64,000 nt of DNA from Neotamlana sargassicola (GCF_020523965.1 NZ_JAJAPX010000001.1:124001-188000), one strand, 5' to 3'. Positions 16,843-26,316 are shown, counted from the first letter of the stretch. Translations and numbers: made by a program. The notes: generated from the sequence alone by a model not told the origin.

Positions 16843-18405
16843 ATGGTAAAAGAAATTCAACTTCGTATTTCTCTAAAAGAAGAAGAAATTAGTAATATTC
16901 TTGTTATAAAATCAGCTATAAAACTAGCCATTAATCAAGACGATATTACAGGAATAAAAGTGTTACGCAAATCTATTGACGCACGAAAACCAAAAATAAT
17001 TTTCAACTATAAAGTTGCAGTTTTTATAAAAGAACCTGTTCCAAAATCGTCAGAATACGATTTTAATTATAAAGATGTATCAAAAGCAAAATGCGTTCAC
17101 ATTATTGGTTTTGGACCTGCGGGTATGTATGCTGCTTTACGTTGTATTGAATTGGGGTTTAAACCCATCGTTTTAGAACGTGGCAAAAACGTTCAAGATC
17201 GACGTCGCGATTTAAGAGCTATAAACCAACATCACGATGTAAACGAAAACTCTAATTATTGTTTTGGAGAAGGTGGCGCAGGAACATATAGCGATGGCAA
17301 ACTCTATACACGCAGTTTAAAACGTGGCGATGTACGTAGAATTTTCGAAAATCTAGTCTACCATGGTGCAACTCCTCAAATCTTAGTCGATGCGCATCCG
17401 CATATCGGTACTAATAAACTACCTAAAGTGGTTCAAAATATTCGTGAAACGATATTAAAATACGGCGGAGAAATTCATTTTAATACTCGTGTCTCCGATT
17501 TTGTAATAAAAAACAATACAATAAATGCTTTAATTTTAAACGACACAGAAGAAACGCCCGTTGAAAAGGTAATTTTAGCAACCGGACATTCCGCTCGTGA
17601 TATTTTTTACCTTTTACATAAAAAACAAATTGTAATTGAAGCAAAATCGTTTGCAATGGGTGTTCGTGTAGAGCATCCGCAACAAATTATAGATTCTATT
17701 CAGTATCACTGCTCGGGAGAAAGACATGAATTATTACCAGCCGCATCGTATAGCTTAGTTCAACAGGTAAATGGTCGTGGCGTATATAGTTTTTGCATGT
17801 GTCCCGGAGGTTTTATTGTGCCTGCAGCAACAGCAAACGGCGAAGTTGTTGTAAATGGCATGTCTCCCTCTAAACGTAATAACCAATTTGCCAATTCCGG
17901 GATTGTGGTAGAAATTGATGTGAATAACGATTTACCAAAACACGAACAATTTGGAGCTTTAAAAGGGCTTGAATACCAAAAGAATTTAGAAAAATTAGCT
18001 TTTACATCTGGAGGTAGAAGTCAGGTTGCACCTGCCCAACGCTTAACAGATTTTGTAGATGGAAAACTATCTAACACCCTAAACGAAACCTCATATCAAC
18101 CGGGAATAAACAGTGCACCATTACATTCGTTGCTTCCAAAATTAATTGGGAGCCGATTAAGAAAAGGCTTTGCTGCTTTTGGTGAAAAAATGAAAGGCTA
18201 TTACACCGAACAAGCCAACATTATTGGCGTAGAATCTAGAACCTCATCTCCTGTTTCAATTCCAAGAACCATGACTTTAGAACACCCCGAAATAACTAAT
18301 TTATTTCCTTGTGGGGAAGGTGCCGGATATGCCGGAGGAATTATTTCGGCAGCTATGGATGGGGAACGTTGCGCCGAAGCTGCAACTAATAACTTGAAGT
18401 TATAA
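16843..18405 (+). CDS. FAD-dependent oxidoreductase of the COG2509 type
   Basis: 520 residues. A Rossmann FAD-binding motif, VHIIGFGPAGMYAALR, begins near residue 86, after an N-terminal domain of about 80 residues. Then come CFGEGGAGTYSDGKLYTR and DAHPHIGTNKLP, and a C-terminal FAD-closing CGEGAGYAGGI near 490. This domain order is typical of the large uncharacterised FAD-dependent dehydrogenases of COG2509. The natural substrate is not known. It is probably the first gene of a run with fabD (36 bp) and lspA (2 bp), though a promoter-like sequence lies before fabD. Confidence 0.85.
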   Translation: MVKEIQLRISLKEEEISNILVIKSAIKLAINQDDITGIKVLRKSIDARKPKIIFNYKVAVFIKEPVPKSSEYDFNYKDVSKAKCVHIIGFGPAGMYAALRCIELGFKPIVLERGKNVQDRRRDLRAINQHHDVNENSNYCFGEGGAGTYSDGKLYTRSLKRGDVRRIFENLVYHGATPQILVDAHPHIGTNKLPKVVQNIRETILKYGGEIHFNTRVSDFVIKNNTINALILNDTEETPVEKVILATGHSARDIFYLLHKKQIVIEAKSFAMGVRVEHPQQIIDSIQYHCSGERHELLPAASYSLVQQVNGRGVYSFCMCPGGFIVPAATANGEVVVNGMSPSKRNNQFANSGIVVEIDVNNDLPKHEQFGALKGLEYQKNLEKLAFTSGGRSQVAPAQRLTDFVDGKLSNTLNETSYQPGINSAPLHSLLPKLIGSRLRKGFAAFGEKMKGYYTEQANIIGVESRTSSPVSIPRTMTLEHPEITNLFPCGEGAGYAGGIISAAMDGERCAEAATNNLKL

Positions 18406-18421
18406 TTAATTACTACTTTTG
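18394..18421 (+). promoter_or_regulatory. Possible fabD promoter
   Basis: TTG, 17 nt, then TACTTTTG (18414-18421). The -7 box is a full match; the spacer is two bases short of the usual 19. It overlaps the end of the upstream gene. Confidence 0.35.
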
Positions 18422-18440
18422 CAAAACTAAATAATAAAAG

Positions 18441-19334
18441 ATGAACGCATATATTTTCCCAGGACAAGGTGCGCAATTTTCAGGAATGGGCTTAGACCTT
18501 TATGAAAATTCACCTTTAGCACAAGAATTATTTGAACAAGCAAATAGCATTTTAGGTTTCAACATTACAGATATCATGTTTGAAGGCACTGCTGAAGCCT
18601 TAAAAGAAACTAAAGTAACGCAACCAGCCATTTTTTTACATTCGGTAATTTTGGCCAAAACTTTAGGCGATAGCTTTAAACCAGACATGGTTGCAGGGCA
18701 TTCTTTAGGTGAATTTTCGGCGCTAGTTGCTAGTGGCGCATTAAATTTTGAAGATGCATTAAAATTAGTTTCAAAACGTGCTTTGGCAATGCAAAAAGCA
18801 TGCGAAATTAAACCAAGTACAATGGCTGCGGTTTTAGGATTAGAAGATAATATTGTTGAAGAAACCTGTGCTAAAACCGAAGGTATTGTTGTTGCTGCAA
18901 ACTACAACTGTCCAGGACAATTGGTTATTTCTGGTGAGATTGAAGCCATTAACGCGGCCTGCGAAACCTTAAAAGAAGTAGGTGCACGTCGTGCATTAGT
19001 ATTACCAGTAGGTGGTGCTTTTCACTCACCTGTAATGGAGCCCGCGCGCGAAGAGCTAGCGGCTGCTATAGAAAGCACAACATTTAGCAAACCTAATTGC
19101 CCTATTTACCAAAACGTAACAGCCAGTGCTGTAACCGATGAAACAGCGATTAAAACCAACTTAATTTCTCAGCTTACAGCTCCTGTAAAATGGACACAGT
19201 CTGTGCAACAAATGATTGCCGATGGTGCCACTTTGTTTACAGAAGTTGGACCAGGAAAAGTGCTACAAGGGTTAGTTAAAAAAATAAACAGGCAAGCTGA
19301 AGTTACTTCTGCCACTTTAGAAACAATTAGCTAA
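18441..19334 (+). CDS. fabD: Malonyl-CoA:acyl carrier protein transacylase
   Basis: Transfers malonyl from CoA to ACP, supplying fatty acid synthesis. It has 297 residues, close to the usual length. The nucleophile is Ser88 in GHSLGEFSALV. The N-terminal FPGQGAQFSGMG and the later VGGAFHSPVMEPA with the catalytic His are all present. It is followed 2 bp later by lspA, so the two are probably translated together. No other fab gene is adjacent. Confidence 0.97.
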   Translation: MNAYIFPGQGAQFSGMGLDLYENSPLAQELFEQANSILGFNITDIMFEGTAEALKETKVTQPAIFLHSVILAKTLGDSFKPDMVAGHSLGEFSALVASGALNFEDALKLVSKRALAMQKACEIKPSTMAAVLGLEDNIVEETCAKTEGIVVAANYNCPGQLVISGEIEAINAACETLKEVGARRALVLPVGGAFHSPVMEPAREELAAAIESTTFSKPNCPIYQNVTASAVTDETAIKTNLISQLTAPVKWTQSVQQMIADGATLFTEVGPGKVLQGLVKKINRQAEVTSATLETIS

Positions 19335-19336
19335 AA

Positions 19337-19849
19337 ATGAAGTTTACCAAACGTTATATTTTTATAACAGTTGTTATTGTTTTAACAATTGTGGTAGATC
19401 AAATTTCTAAAGTTCTTGTAAGAGCCAATGTTGTTGGACAAACGGAAACACAGCCAAGTGAACGAATTTCTATTTTTGGAGATAGTTTTTGGTTAATGAA
19501 TGTTGAAAACACAGGTGCTTTTCTAGGTATGGGTAGCGATTTAAACCCTACCTTAAGATTAATTTTGTTACTTATTTTACCAATATTAGTTTTAGCTCTT
19601 GTTTTACGATACATTATAAAAGATAAAAGTTTAAGCAACTTGTCTCTTTTTGCCTATGCCAGTATAATTGGTGGAGGCATTGCCAATATTTACGACAGGA
19701 TTTTTTTAGGTTCGGTTACCGACTTTCTGTTTATTGATTTGGGTGGTGTCTTTAAAACGGGGATTTTTAATATGGCCGATGTTTCGGTTACTACTGGTAT
19801 GATAATTTTAATTTTCACCAACTTTAAAACGAAAAAGGCTGCTAATTAA
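19337..19849 (+). CDS. lspA: Lipoprotein signal peptidase (signal peptidase II)
   Basis: Inner-membrane aspartyl protease that cleaves signal peptides from prolipoproteins. It has 170 residues and four hydrophobic segments. The catalytic aspartates are Asp120 in NIYDR and Asp148 in FNMADV, with the conserved NTGAFLG and GSVTDFL between helices. The stop codon lies in the loop of the terminator hairpin. Several lipoproteins in this window (alginate lyase, YiiX-like, SusD, LEA-like) would be its substrates. Confidence 0.97.
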   Translation: MKFTKRYIFITVVIVLTIVVDQISKVLVRANVVGQTETQPSERISIFGDSFWLMNVENTGAFLGMGSDLNPTLRLILLLILPILVLALVLRYIIKDKSLSNLSLFAYASIIGGGIANIYDRIFLGSVTDFLFIDLGGVFKTGIFNMADVSVTTGMIILIFTNFKTKKAAN

Positions 19850-19862
19850 TAGCAGCCTTTTT
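19833..19862 (+). terminator. Rho-independent terminator of lspA
   Basis: A 12-bp stem (19833-19844 with 19851-19862, core GGCTGCT/AGCAGCC) followed by T. The lspA stop codon falls inside the loop. Confidence 0.85.
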
Positions 19863-19889
19863 TGTTTTATATAAATATTGAATAAAACC

Positions 19890-20912
19890 TTATTTTCCTC
19901 TTACCTTTTTTTCCCATTTCCAAGCCGAGGCCATGGCATCATCTAAGGTTAGTTTAGTTTCCCAACCTAATTCGTTTTTGGCATGATTAGTATCGGCATA
20001 AGCTGCAACAACATCGCCTGCCCTTCTATCTACTATTTTATAATTTAATTTTTCTCCTGATACTTTCTCAAAGGATTTTATAACTTCTAAAACTGAACTT
20101 CCTGTACCTGTACCAAGGTTAAAGGTTTCGTATTGCGCTTTATTTTTGGCTTCTAATAATCGTTTCAAGGCTACCACATGAGCTTTTGCTAAATCTACCA
20201 CGTGAATATAATCGCGAATACAAGTTCCATCCTGTGTTGGATAATCATCTCCAAAAACCGACAATTGTTCTCTTAAGCCAACTGCTGTTTGAGTAATAAA
20301 TGGCACTAAATTTTGTGGAACACCTAGAGGTAACTCACCTATATTAGCCGATTCGTGAGCACCAATAGGGTTAAAATATCTTAGTGCTATGGCTTTTAAA
20401 CTTCTTACGGCATTACAAGTATGCTGAATAACTTCTTCACCTATTTGTTTGGTATTTCCGTATGGAGATTCTGCTTGTTTAACAGCCGCATCTTCGGTAA
20501 TTGGCAATTTATCGGCTTGCCCATAAACCGTACATGATGAGCTAAAAATAAAATTAGCCTCTGGTAATTTTTTTAATTCTTTTAGAATGTAAACTAAAGC
20601 AGAAATATTATTTTCGTAATATAACAAAGGTTCTTTAACGCTTTCGCCAACCGCTTTACTGGCTGCAAAATGAATTACACCTTTAACATCGCTGTGTTTT
20701 GTAAAAAAAGCTTCAACTGAAGCTTTCTCTCTTAAATCTAATTTTTCAAAAATGGGTGTTTTACCTGTAATTGCAGTAATTCCATCTAGAACCGCCTCAG
20801 ATGAATTAGATAAATCGTCAATAATAACAACTTCAAAGCCCTCGTTTTGCAATTCTACAACGGTATGAGACCCTATAAAGCCTAACCCACCAGTTACTAA
20901 TATTTTACTCAT
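19890..20912 (-). CDS. galE: UDP-glucose 4-epimerase
   Basis: Interconverts UDP-glucose and UDP-galactose through a tightly bound NAD; supplies galactose for surface polysaccharides or allows galactose use. It has 340 residues. The NAD motif GGLGFIGSH is at residues 8-16, and the catalytic Tyr151 and Lys155 lie in SPYGNTK. RYFNPIGAHESANIGE is the typical galE substrate segment. It overlaps the upstream aminotransferase gene by 8 bp (ATGAGTAA), so the two are translationally coupled. Confidence 0.94.
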   Translation of the reverse strand: MSKILVTGGLGFIGSHTVVELQNEGFEVVIIDDLSNSSEAVLDGITAITGKTPIFEKLDLREKASVEAFFTKHSDVKGVIHFAASKAVGESVKEPLLYYENNISALVYILKELKKLPEANFIFSSSCTVYGQADKLPITEDAAVKQAESPYGNTKQIGEEVIQHTCNAVRSLKAIALRYFNPIGAHESANIGELPLGVPQNLVPFITQTAVGLREQLSVFGDDYPTQDGTCIRDYIHVVDLAKAHVVALKRLLEAKNKAQYETFNLGTGTGSSVLEVIKSFEKVSGEKLNYKIVDRRAGDVVAAYADTNHAKNELGWETKLTLDDAMASAWKWEKKVRGK

Positions 20913-22035
20913 TTAAAAAATTTATTATGGTTGATGTTATGTGTGCAATTTGTTCATCATCTAACTCGGTATGCATTGGTAAAGAAATAACTTCTTGTAC
21001 GAGTTGATTGGTTACTATAAAATCGGTTTCATTATATCTTTTTTCATCGGCATAAGCCTTTTGTTTATGCAACGGTATTGGGTAATATACGCCACAAGGA
21101 ATTCCATTATTGTTTAAATGCTTAACTAAAGCATCGCGATTACCAGATTTAATTCTTAAAGTATACTGATGAAAAACATGACCGTGTTGGTTTCGGAATG
21201 GAAGAACGACAGCATCTATATTTTTTAAAGCCTCGTCGTATTTTTTAGCGGCATCTTGTCTGGCTTTATTATAAACATCTAATTTTGGTAATTTAGCGTC
21301 TAAAACTGCAGCTTGAATACTATCTAACCTAGAATTTACACCTACAACATCATGATGATATCTCTCATACATCCCATGATTTACAATACCTCGAATAGTA
21401 TGCGCTAAATCATCATTGTTTGTAAAAATAGCTCCACCATCGCCATAACAACCTAAATTTTTTGATGGAAAAAACGATGTAGCACCTACATCTCCCATAG
21501 TTCCCGCCTTAAAGATTTGTCCGTTTTTACTTTTATAACTGGCTCCAATAGCTTGCGCATTATCTTCAATAACATACAGATTGTGCGCTTTAGCTAACTC
21601 CATTATTGCATCCATGTTAGCACATTGCCCAAATAAATGCACAGGAACAATGGCCTTTGTTTTAGGAGTAATCGCTTTTTTTATAGCGTCGATATTTATA
21701 TTAAAATCGTCCGGGTTTACATCAACCAAAACAGGAGTTAATTGTAAAAGAGCAATTACCTCAACGGTTGCTGCAAAAGTAAAATCGGCAGTAATTACCT
21801 CATCACCTGGCTTTAAACCTAAACCCATCATTGCAATTTGTAAAGCATCGGTACCATTAGCACAAGGAATTACATGCTTTACCCCTAAGTAAGCTTCTAA
21901 GTTTTTTTGAAATTCATGAACCTTTGGCCCATTAATATATGCTGTGTTTTCTAAAACTTCTTCAATCGAAGCGTTTACAGTTGTTTTTATATCATTGTAT
22001 TGACCCTTTAGGTCTACCATTTGTATTTTCTTCAT
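20905..22035 (-). CDS. DegT/DnrJ/EryC1/StrS family sugar aminotransferase
   Basis: 376 residues, a PLP enzyme of the family that makes amino sugars on nucleotide-linked keto-sugars for O-antigen, capsule or glycans. The PLP lysine is Lys192 in FFPSKNLGCYGDGG. ANGTDALQIAM (near 60-70) and EDNAQAIGASY (near 157-167) bind the cofactor. The exact sugar cannot be read. Overlap with galE and divergence from waaA suggest a role in cell-surface carbohydrate. Confidence 0.88.
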   Translation of the reverse strand: MKKIQMVDLKGQYNDIKTTVNASIEEVLENTAYINGPKVHEFQKNLEAYLGVKHVIPCANGTDALQIAMMGLGLKPGDEVITADFTFAATVEVIALLQLTPVLVDVNPDDFNINIDAIKKAITPKTKAIVPVHLFGQCANMDAIMELAKAHNLYVIEDNAQAIGASYKSKNGQIFKAGTMGDVGATSFFPSKNLGCYGDGGAIFTNNDDLAHTIRGIVNHGMYERYHHDVVGVNSRLDSIQAAVLDAKLPKLDVYNKARQDAAKKYDEALKNIDAVVLPFRNQHGHVFHQYTLRIKSGNRDALVKHLNNNGIPCGVYYPIPLHKQKAYADEKRYNETDFIVTNQLVQEVISLPMHTELDDEQIAHITSTIINFLNE

Positions 22036-22192
22036 CTAAAATCAATTATAGTTAAAGTCTTCTATATAAGATATTAAGACCAACTTTCATTAAACACCTT
22101 ACTTAGCGTTGTTGGCTACGAAATTACGAAATTCGACTTTGTTATCAATAATTTTAATTCAAAAGAAATGTATTTTAGCATAAAATTAAAGT

Positions 22193-23428
22193 TTGAGTTT
22201 TTTATATAATATTGCGATACAAGCCACCGGATTAGCTTTAAAAGGTATAGCTCCGTTTAATGAAAAAATTAAAAAAGGTGTTTTAGGCAGAAAAGAGACC
22301 TTTTCGATTTTAAAGCAAAATATTAACGAAGCCGACAAAACCTTATGGTTTCATTGCGCTTCCCTTGGCGAATACGAACAAGGTCTACCTGTTTTTAAAG
22401 CCTTAAGAGCGTATTACAAAAACCATAAAATCGTGCTGAGTTTTTTTTCGCCTTCGGGATACGAAATCCGTAAAAATTCACCAATTGCCGACATGGTAGT
22501 TTATCTTACTTTAGATAGTAAAAAAAATGCCAATACATTTTTAGACATTGTAAAACCGGAACTTACCGTTTTTGTTAAATATGACATTTGGCCGAACATA
22601 TTAAATCAACTTAAAAAACGTAGTTTACGTGCTATCTTAATTTCGGCAGTGTTTAGAAAAAATCAACCCTATTTTAAGTTTTATGGTCACTTTTTTAAAC
22701 AAGCATTATTTGCTTTTGAATACATTTTTACTCAAAACGATAGCAGTAAAACATTATTAGAAAGTATAAACTATAAAAATGTGTCTGTATCTGGGGACAC
22801 GCGTTTCGATAGAGTTTCTAGCCAGTTAGAATTAGACAACAACTTGCCTTATATAAAAACTTTTAAAGACAATAAACTTTGCATTGTGGCCGGCAGCACA
22901 TGGCCCGAAGGCGAACGCCTATTATCTAATTTTATAAATACAAATATCAATTTAGACGTAAAATACATAATAGCACCGCACAATATTAAAACTGGCGAAA
23001 TTCTTAACCTAAAATCTAATTTACATTGTAAAACTGTTTTGTTTTCAGAAAAATCAAATAACAACCTTAAAGAAGCCAAAGTCTTTATAGTAGATACAAT
23101 TGGTATTTTATCTAAAATTTACAATTATGCCGATATTGCTTACGTTGGTGGTGCATTGGGCAATACCGGTTTACATAACACTTTAGAACCGGCGATATTT
23201 GGAATACCTGTTATTATAGGTAACAATTACGCAAAATTTCCCGAAGCTGCCGCTATGATTTTACAAGGTGGTATGTTCTCGGTTGCTAACCAAACCGAAT
23301 TTAACGATAACTTAAATCAACTTATTAAAAACGAAGCCCTGCGATTACAATCTGGACAAAAAAATTTACAATATGTTAAAGAAAACAAAGGCGCGGTAAT
23401 CCAGATACTAAACTACCTTCGTATATAA
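22193..23428 (+). CDS. waaA: 3-deoxy-D-manno-octulosonic acid (Kdo) transferase, TTG start
   Basis: Adds Kdo to lipid A in LPS core synthesis at the inner membrane. It has 411 residues, a GT30 glycosyltransferase. Evidence includes the N-terminal FLYNIAIQATGLAL helix, WFHCASLGEYEQG, SPSGYEI, VAGSTWPEGE and the C-terminal GGALGNTGLHNTLEPA nucleotide-sugar site. The start is TTG at 22193: the conserved LYNI start is right behind it, and the only nearby ATG (22168) is out of frame. It diverges from the DegT-galE pair. Confidence 0.94.
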   Translation: MSFLYNIAIQATGLALKGIAPFNEKIKKGVLGRKETFSILKQNINEADKTLWFHCASLGEYEQGLPVFKALRAYYKNHKIVLSFFSPSGYEIRKNSPIADMVVYLTLDSKKNANTFLDIVKPELTVFVKYDIWPNILNQLKKRSLRAILISAVFRKNQPYFKFYGHFFKQALFAFEYIFTQNDSSKTLLESINYKNVSVSGDTRFDRVSSQLELDNNLPYIKTFKDNKLCIVAGSTWPEGERLLSNFINTNINLDVKYIIAPHNIKTGEILNLKSNLHCKTVLFSEKSNNNLKEAKVFIVDTIGILSKIYNYADIAYVGGALGNTGLHNTLEPAIFGIPVIIGNNYAKFPEAAAMILQGGMFSVANQTEFNDNLNQLIKNEALRLQSGQKNLQYVKENKGAVIQILNYLRI

Positions 23429-23491
23429 AGACGAAACGAAAAAAATGTAATTATCATTTTTTAAAAATTATTAAACAAACAACAAAAACCA

Positions 23492-23908
23492 ATGAAAAAA
23501 TTAATTTTAAGTTCAGTTTTTATTTTAGCTTTAAGTTTAACATTTACTTCTTGTAGAGACTCAAAAAATGCCGATTCTGCCAAACAAGCCATAGAAGAAG
23601 CTGCAGATGCCACTGAAAATGCTTTAGAAAAAGCTGGACATGCTGTAGATAAGGCGGTAGATAGTGCCGACAAAGCCATTGACGATGCTGCTGATGCTGC
23701 CGAAGGTGCTGCCACAAAAGCTGGAGAAGCCGTTGAAGGTGCCGTAGATTCTGCAAAAGATGCCGCTGCCAAAGCAGGAGAATCTGTAAATAATGCAGTT
23801 GAAAACACTAAAGAAGCTACTAATAAAGCAGTAGAATCTTCAAAAGAATCGTTAAAAAATGCAGGTGATGCTGTAGAGAAAAAAGTTAACGATTTAAAAG
23901 AACACTAG
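23492..23908 (+). CDS. Alanine-rich LEA-like helical lipoprotein
   Basis: 138 residues. A lipoprotein signal with Cys21 (TFTSCRDS) is followed by an almost unbroken amphipathic helix rich in Ala, Asp, Glu and Lys, with short degenerate repeats of the form KAGEAVEGAVDSAKDAA. The 11-residue rhythm resembles group 3 late-embryogenesis-abundant and apolipoprotein-like proteins. It is expected in the outer or inner membrane leaflet facing the periplasm. Role unknown; stress protection or envelope stabilisation is only a guess from composition. It stands alone with its own terminator. Confidence 0.8.
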   Translation: MKKLILSSVFILALSLTFTSCRDSKNADSAKQAIEEAADATENALEKAGHAVDKAVDSADKAIDDAADAAEGAATKAGEAVEGAVDSAKDAAAKAGESVNNAVENTKEATNKAVESSKESLKNAGDAVEKKVNDLKEH

Positions 23909-23937
23909 AACCTAATACTCTTTTTGTAATAAACTTT

Positions 23938-23961
23938 AAAAACCGCTAAATAGCGGTTTTT
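23938..23961 (+). terminator. Rho-independent terminator after the LEA-like gene
   Basis: A 10-bp stem (23938-23947 with 23952-23961, AACCGCT/AGCGGTT) with a 4-nt loop and a T run. Confidence 0.88.
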
Positions 23962-24005
23962 TTTATTAAATTTAAGCCCTAAAACCCCAAGCGCTTAAGT
24001 AAACA

Positions 24006-25733
24006 ATGTATACTTTAAAAAAAACAACTTTCTTTTTCATTCTATTCATTTCAACCGTTTTTTTCATGTCGGCTCAAAAGAACGGAATTGTAACCGAATT
24101 TGTAGACAATGGCAGCATATATAAAAATGCCAACAACACAACCGCCCTGATTCAGTTTGAAGAATTTGACAAATGTAATGTTATTAGTTTCGTTGGAAAA
24201 TACACTTACAAAGTAAAGTTTAAAGGCGTTGAAGGCTATGTTCGAGATCGATTTCTTTTAGTTAATGAGGCCATGATGGACTTATATTTCGATTATGAAG
24301 AAGCCCAAAAGCTAAAAGCTATAAAATCTCGCGGAAAAAGCGCAAAAGATTTAGAAATTATAGCCCAACTAAAAGAAGATTCTACCAACAAAGTGGAAGA
24401 AGAACGAAAACAAATTGAAGCTTTAAAAACAGAACAACTACGTTTAGCAAACATTCAAAATAAAAAAGCTGAAGATTCTGTTGCTAAGGTTAAAGCTGAA
24501 GCGGCGCGCTTGGAAAAAATTCGTTTACAAAATTTAAAATATCAGCATCAGCAAGACTCTATTGCTAAAGTGAAAGCGGAAATTGCTAATGCCGAAAAAC
24601 TAAAACTTGAGCAGTTAAAACAAAAACGAATTCAAGATTCTCTTGCTAAGGTTAAAGCCGAAGCAGTGCGCCTAGAAAAAATACGTTTACAAAATTTAAA
24701 ATATCAACGTCAGCAAGACTCTATTGCTAAAGTGAAAGCGGAAATTGCTAATGCCGAAAAACTAAAACTTGAGCAGTTAAAACAAAAAAGAATTCAAGAT
24801 TCTCTTGCTAAGGTTAAAGCCGAAGCAGCGCGCCTAGAAAAAATCCGTTTACAAAATTTAAAATATCAACGCCAGCAAGACTCTATTGCTAAAGTGAAAG
24901 CGGAAATTGCTAGAACCGAAAAACTAAAACTTGAGCAGTTAAAACAAAAACGAATTCAAGATTCTATTGCTAAGGTTAAAGCTGAAGCAGCGCGCTTGGA
25001 AAAAATCCGTTTACAAAATTTAAAATATCAACGTCAGCAAGACTCTATTGCTAAAGTTAAGGCGGAAATTGCTAGAACCGAAAAACTAAAACTTGAACAA
25101 ATAAAACAAAAAAGAATTCAAGATTCTATTGCTAAGGTTAAAGCTGAAGCGCAGGATGACGCTATAGATAGAGCGAAACAAATAGAAAAACGTAAACAAC
25201 TAATTGCAGCAGCTGCCGAAAAACAGCGTTTAGAAACTATAGAAAAGCAGCGTATTACCGACTCAATCGCCAAAGCCCAGTCTAGTAAAGCTGCTAGCCA
25301 AGACCAAGTATACCACAATACATGTCATTATTTTATTAACGAATACGATAGTTTTAACCATCAACAATTAATAATAACAGAAAAATATTTTATTAGCGAA
25401 CAACTAAATATAGAGCTGTTACGCGAAGGTAGCACAACCAAAATTCATTTTAATTTCGCTGAAGATTTAGGTTGTGTTGATTATGTTCCAAGTAGACGAT
25501 CGACGGTTCGCGTTATTCTGGAAAACGATCAAAGTTTAACCTTCTATCATTCTGGTAGTTTAGATTGCAATTTTTTTAGTTTAAAGGCTAATTTATCAGA
25601 ATCGTATATAAGTTTATTAAAGCAGTCTCCAATTAAATCAATTAATTTAAAAGCATCAAAAGGCGAAGTACTATTAACCGATATTAATTATAAAACCTTC
25701 TTTATTGAAAAGCTAAAATGCATAGAATATTAA
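24006..25733 (+). CDS. Exported coiled-coil protein with 54-residue tandem repeats
   Basis: 575 residues. A signal peptide (about 1-23) is followed by an SH3-like region (about 25-85). A long charged helix at about 110-420 follows. Within it residues 157-372 are four exact-length copies of a 54-residue unit, itself two related 27-residue halves that each start DSxAKVKAE. A C-terminal globular region of about 140 residues follows, with Cys residues but no fold I recognise. Helical prediction and Lys/Glu/Gln content point to a long rod, probably in the periplasm. Function unknown. The last 16 bp overlap the next lipoprotein gene, so the two products may work together. Confidence 0.8.
   Translation: MYTLKKTTFFFILFISTVFFMSAQKNGIVTEFVDNGSIYKNANNTTALIQFEEFDKCNVISFVGKYTYKVKFKGVEGYVRDRFLLVNEAMMDLYFDYEEAQKLKAIKSRGKSAKDLEIIAQLKEDSTNKVEEERKQIEALKTEQLRLANIQNKKAEDSVAKVKAEAARLEKIRLQNLKYQHQQDSIAKVKAEIANAEKLKLEQLKQKRIQDSLAKVKAEAVRLEKIRLQNLKYQRQQDSIAKVKAEIANAEKLKLEQLKQKRIQDSLAKVKAEAARLEKIRLQNLKYQRQQDSIAKVKAEIARTEKLKLEQLKQKRIQDSIAKVKAEAARLEKIRLQNLKYQRQQDSIAKVKAEIARTEKLKLEQIKQKRIQDSIAKVKAEAQDDAIDRAKQIEKRKQLIAAAAEKQRLETIEKQRITDSIAKAQSSKAASQDQVYHNTCHYFINEYDSFNHQQLIITEKYFISEQLNIELLREGSTTKIHFNFAEDLGCVDYVPSRRSTVRVILENDQSLTFYHSGSLDCNFFSLKANLSESYISLLKQSPIKSINLKASKGEVLLTDINYKTFFIEKLKCIEY
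24474..25121 (+). repeat. Four tandem 162-bp coding repeats
   Basis: Repeat starts at 24474, 24636, 24798 and 24960, spaced exactly 162 bp, with a fifth partial copy from 25122. Copies differ by only a few bases (for example GCTAATGCC versus GCTAGAACC). The high identity at DNA level indicates recent duplication or gene conversion, and copy number probably varies between strains. Confidence 0.95.
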
Positions 25734-26296
25734 TTCTGTTATTGTCCCTTTTTCTTATCACTTTTACAAGCTGTAAGAAAGCCATCAATAGCACCGATAA
25801 TATAACCAAAACCAAAGAATTTATTCAAGGTCTTAATTTATCGAACAGAACTCAACTATCCCATTTATTATCAGATAGTTTAACAACAGTTATTCCGGCC
25901 CACAATTATAAGGTAGTTTACTCAAAACCAGATTATTTAAATAATTGGTTAAAATGGGATTCAGTTTTTAATCCATCTTATAAAATTTTAAAAATTGAAG
26001 AAGAAAGTGATTTTATAAAAGTTAAAGTTTCAAAAACCGATGAACGCATTAATTTTTTCATGGAAGAACCTTTTATTACCAACGAAGTTTTTCACTTTAA
26101 AAACAACAAAATAGTTTCAATTGAAACCACCTATTTAAATTTTAATAATGATGTTTGGGAAACTAATAAATCGAATTTTTTAAACTGGATTGAGACGCAT
26201 CATCCTAATTTAAAAAACTTCATGTACAACCAAACAGAGGCAGGCGCAATAAAATTAAAAAGGGCAATTAAACTATATAAACAACAAAACAAGTAG
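25718..26296 (+). CDS. Uncharacterised lipoprotein, possible NTF2-like fold
   Basis: 192 residues with a lipoprotein signal and Cys19 (TFTSCKKA). The rest is compatible with a small alpha/beta barrel of the SnoaL/NTF2 kind: an N-terminal helix with TKEFIQGLN, then strands and a late IVSIETTYLNF. This is a weak shape-based guess. It overlaps the end of the coiled-coil gene by 16 bp, so the two are translationally coupled. No function can be assigned. Confidence 0.7.
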   Translation: MHRILILLLSLFLITFTSCKKAINSTDNITKTKEFIQGLNLSNRTQLSHLLSDSLTTVIPAHNYKVVYSKPDYLNNWLKWDSVFNPSYKILKIEEESDFIKVKVSKTDERINFFMEEPFITNEVFHFKNNKIVSIETTYLNFNNDVWETNKSNFLNWIETHHPNLKNFMYNQTEAGAIKLKRAIKLYKQQNK

Positions 26297-26316
26297 AAAA
26301 TTAACTGATTGTTAAA

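Noticed and set aside
23461-23808. Two minus-strand ORFs rich in Ala/Ser and in Gln/Leu
   Set aside because: Shadows of the alanine-rich lipoprotein gene; low-complexity coding DNA leaves long open frames in other phases.
24474-25121. Regular repeats as a possible CRISPR array
   Set aside because: The period is 162 bp with no unique spacers, and the frame stays open with conserved codons. They are coding repeats.
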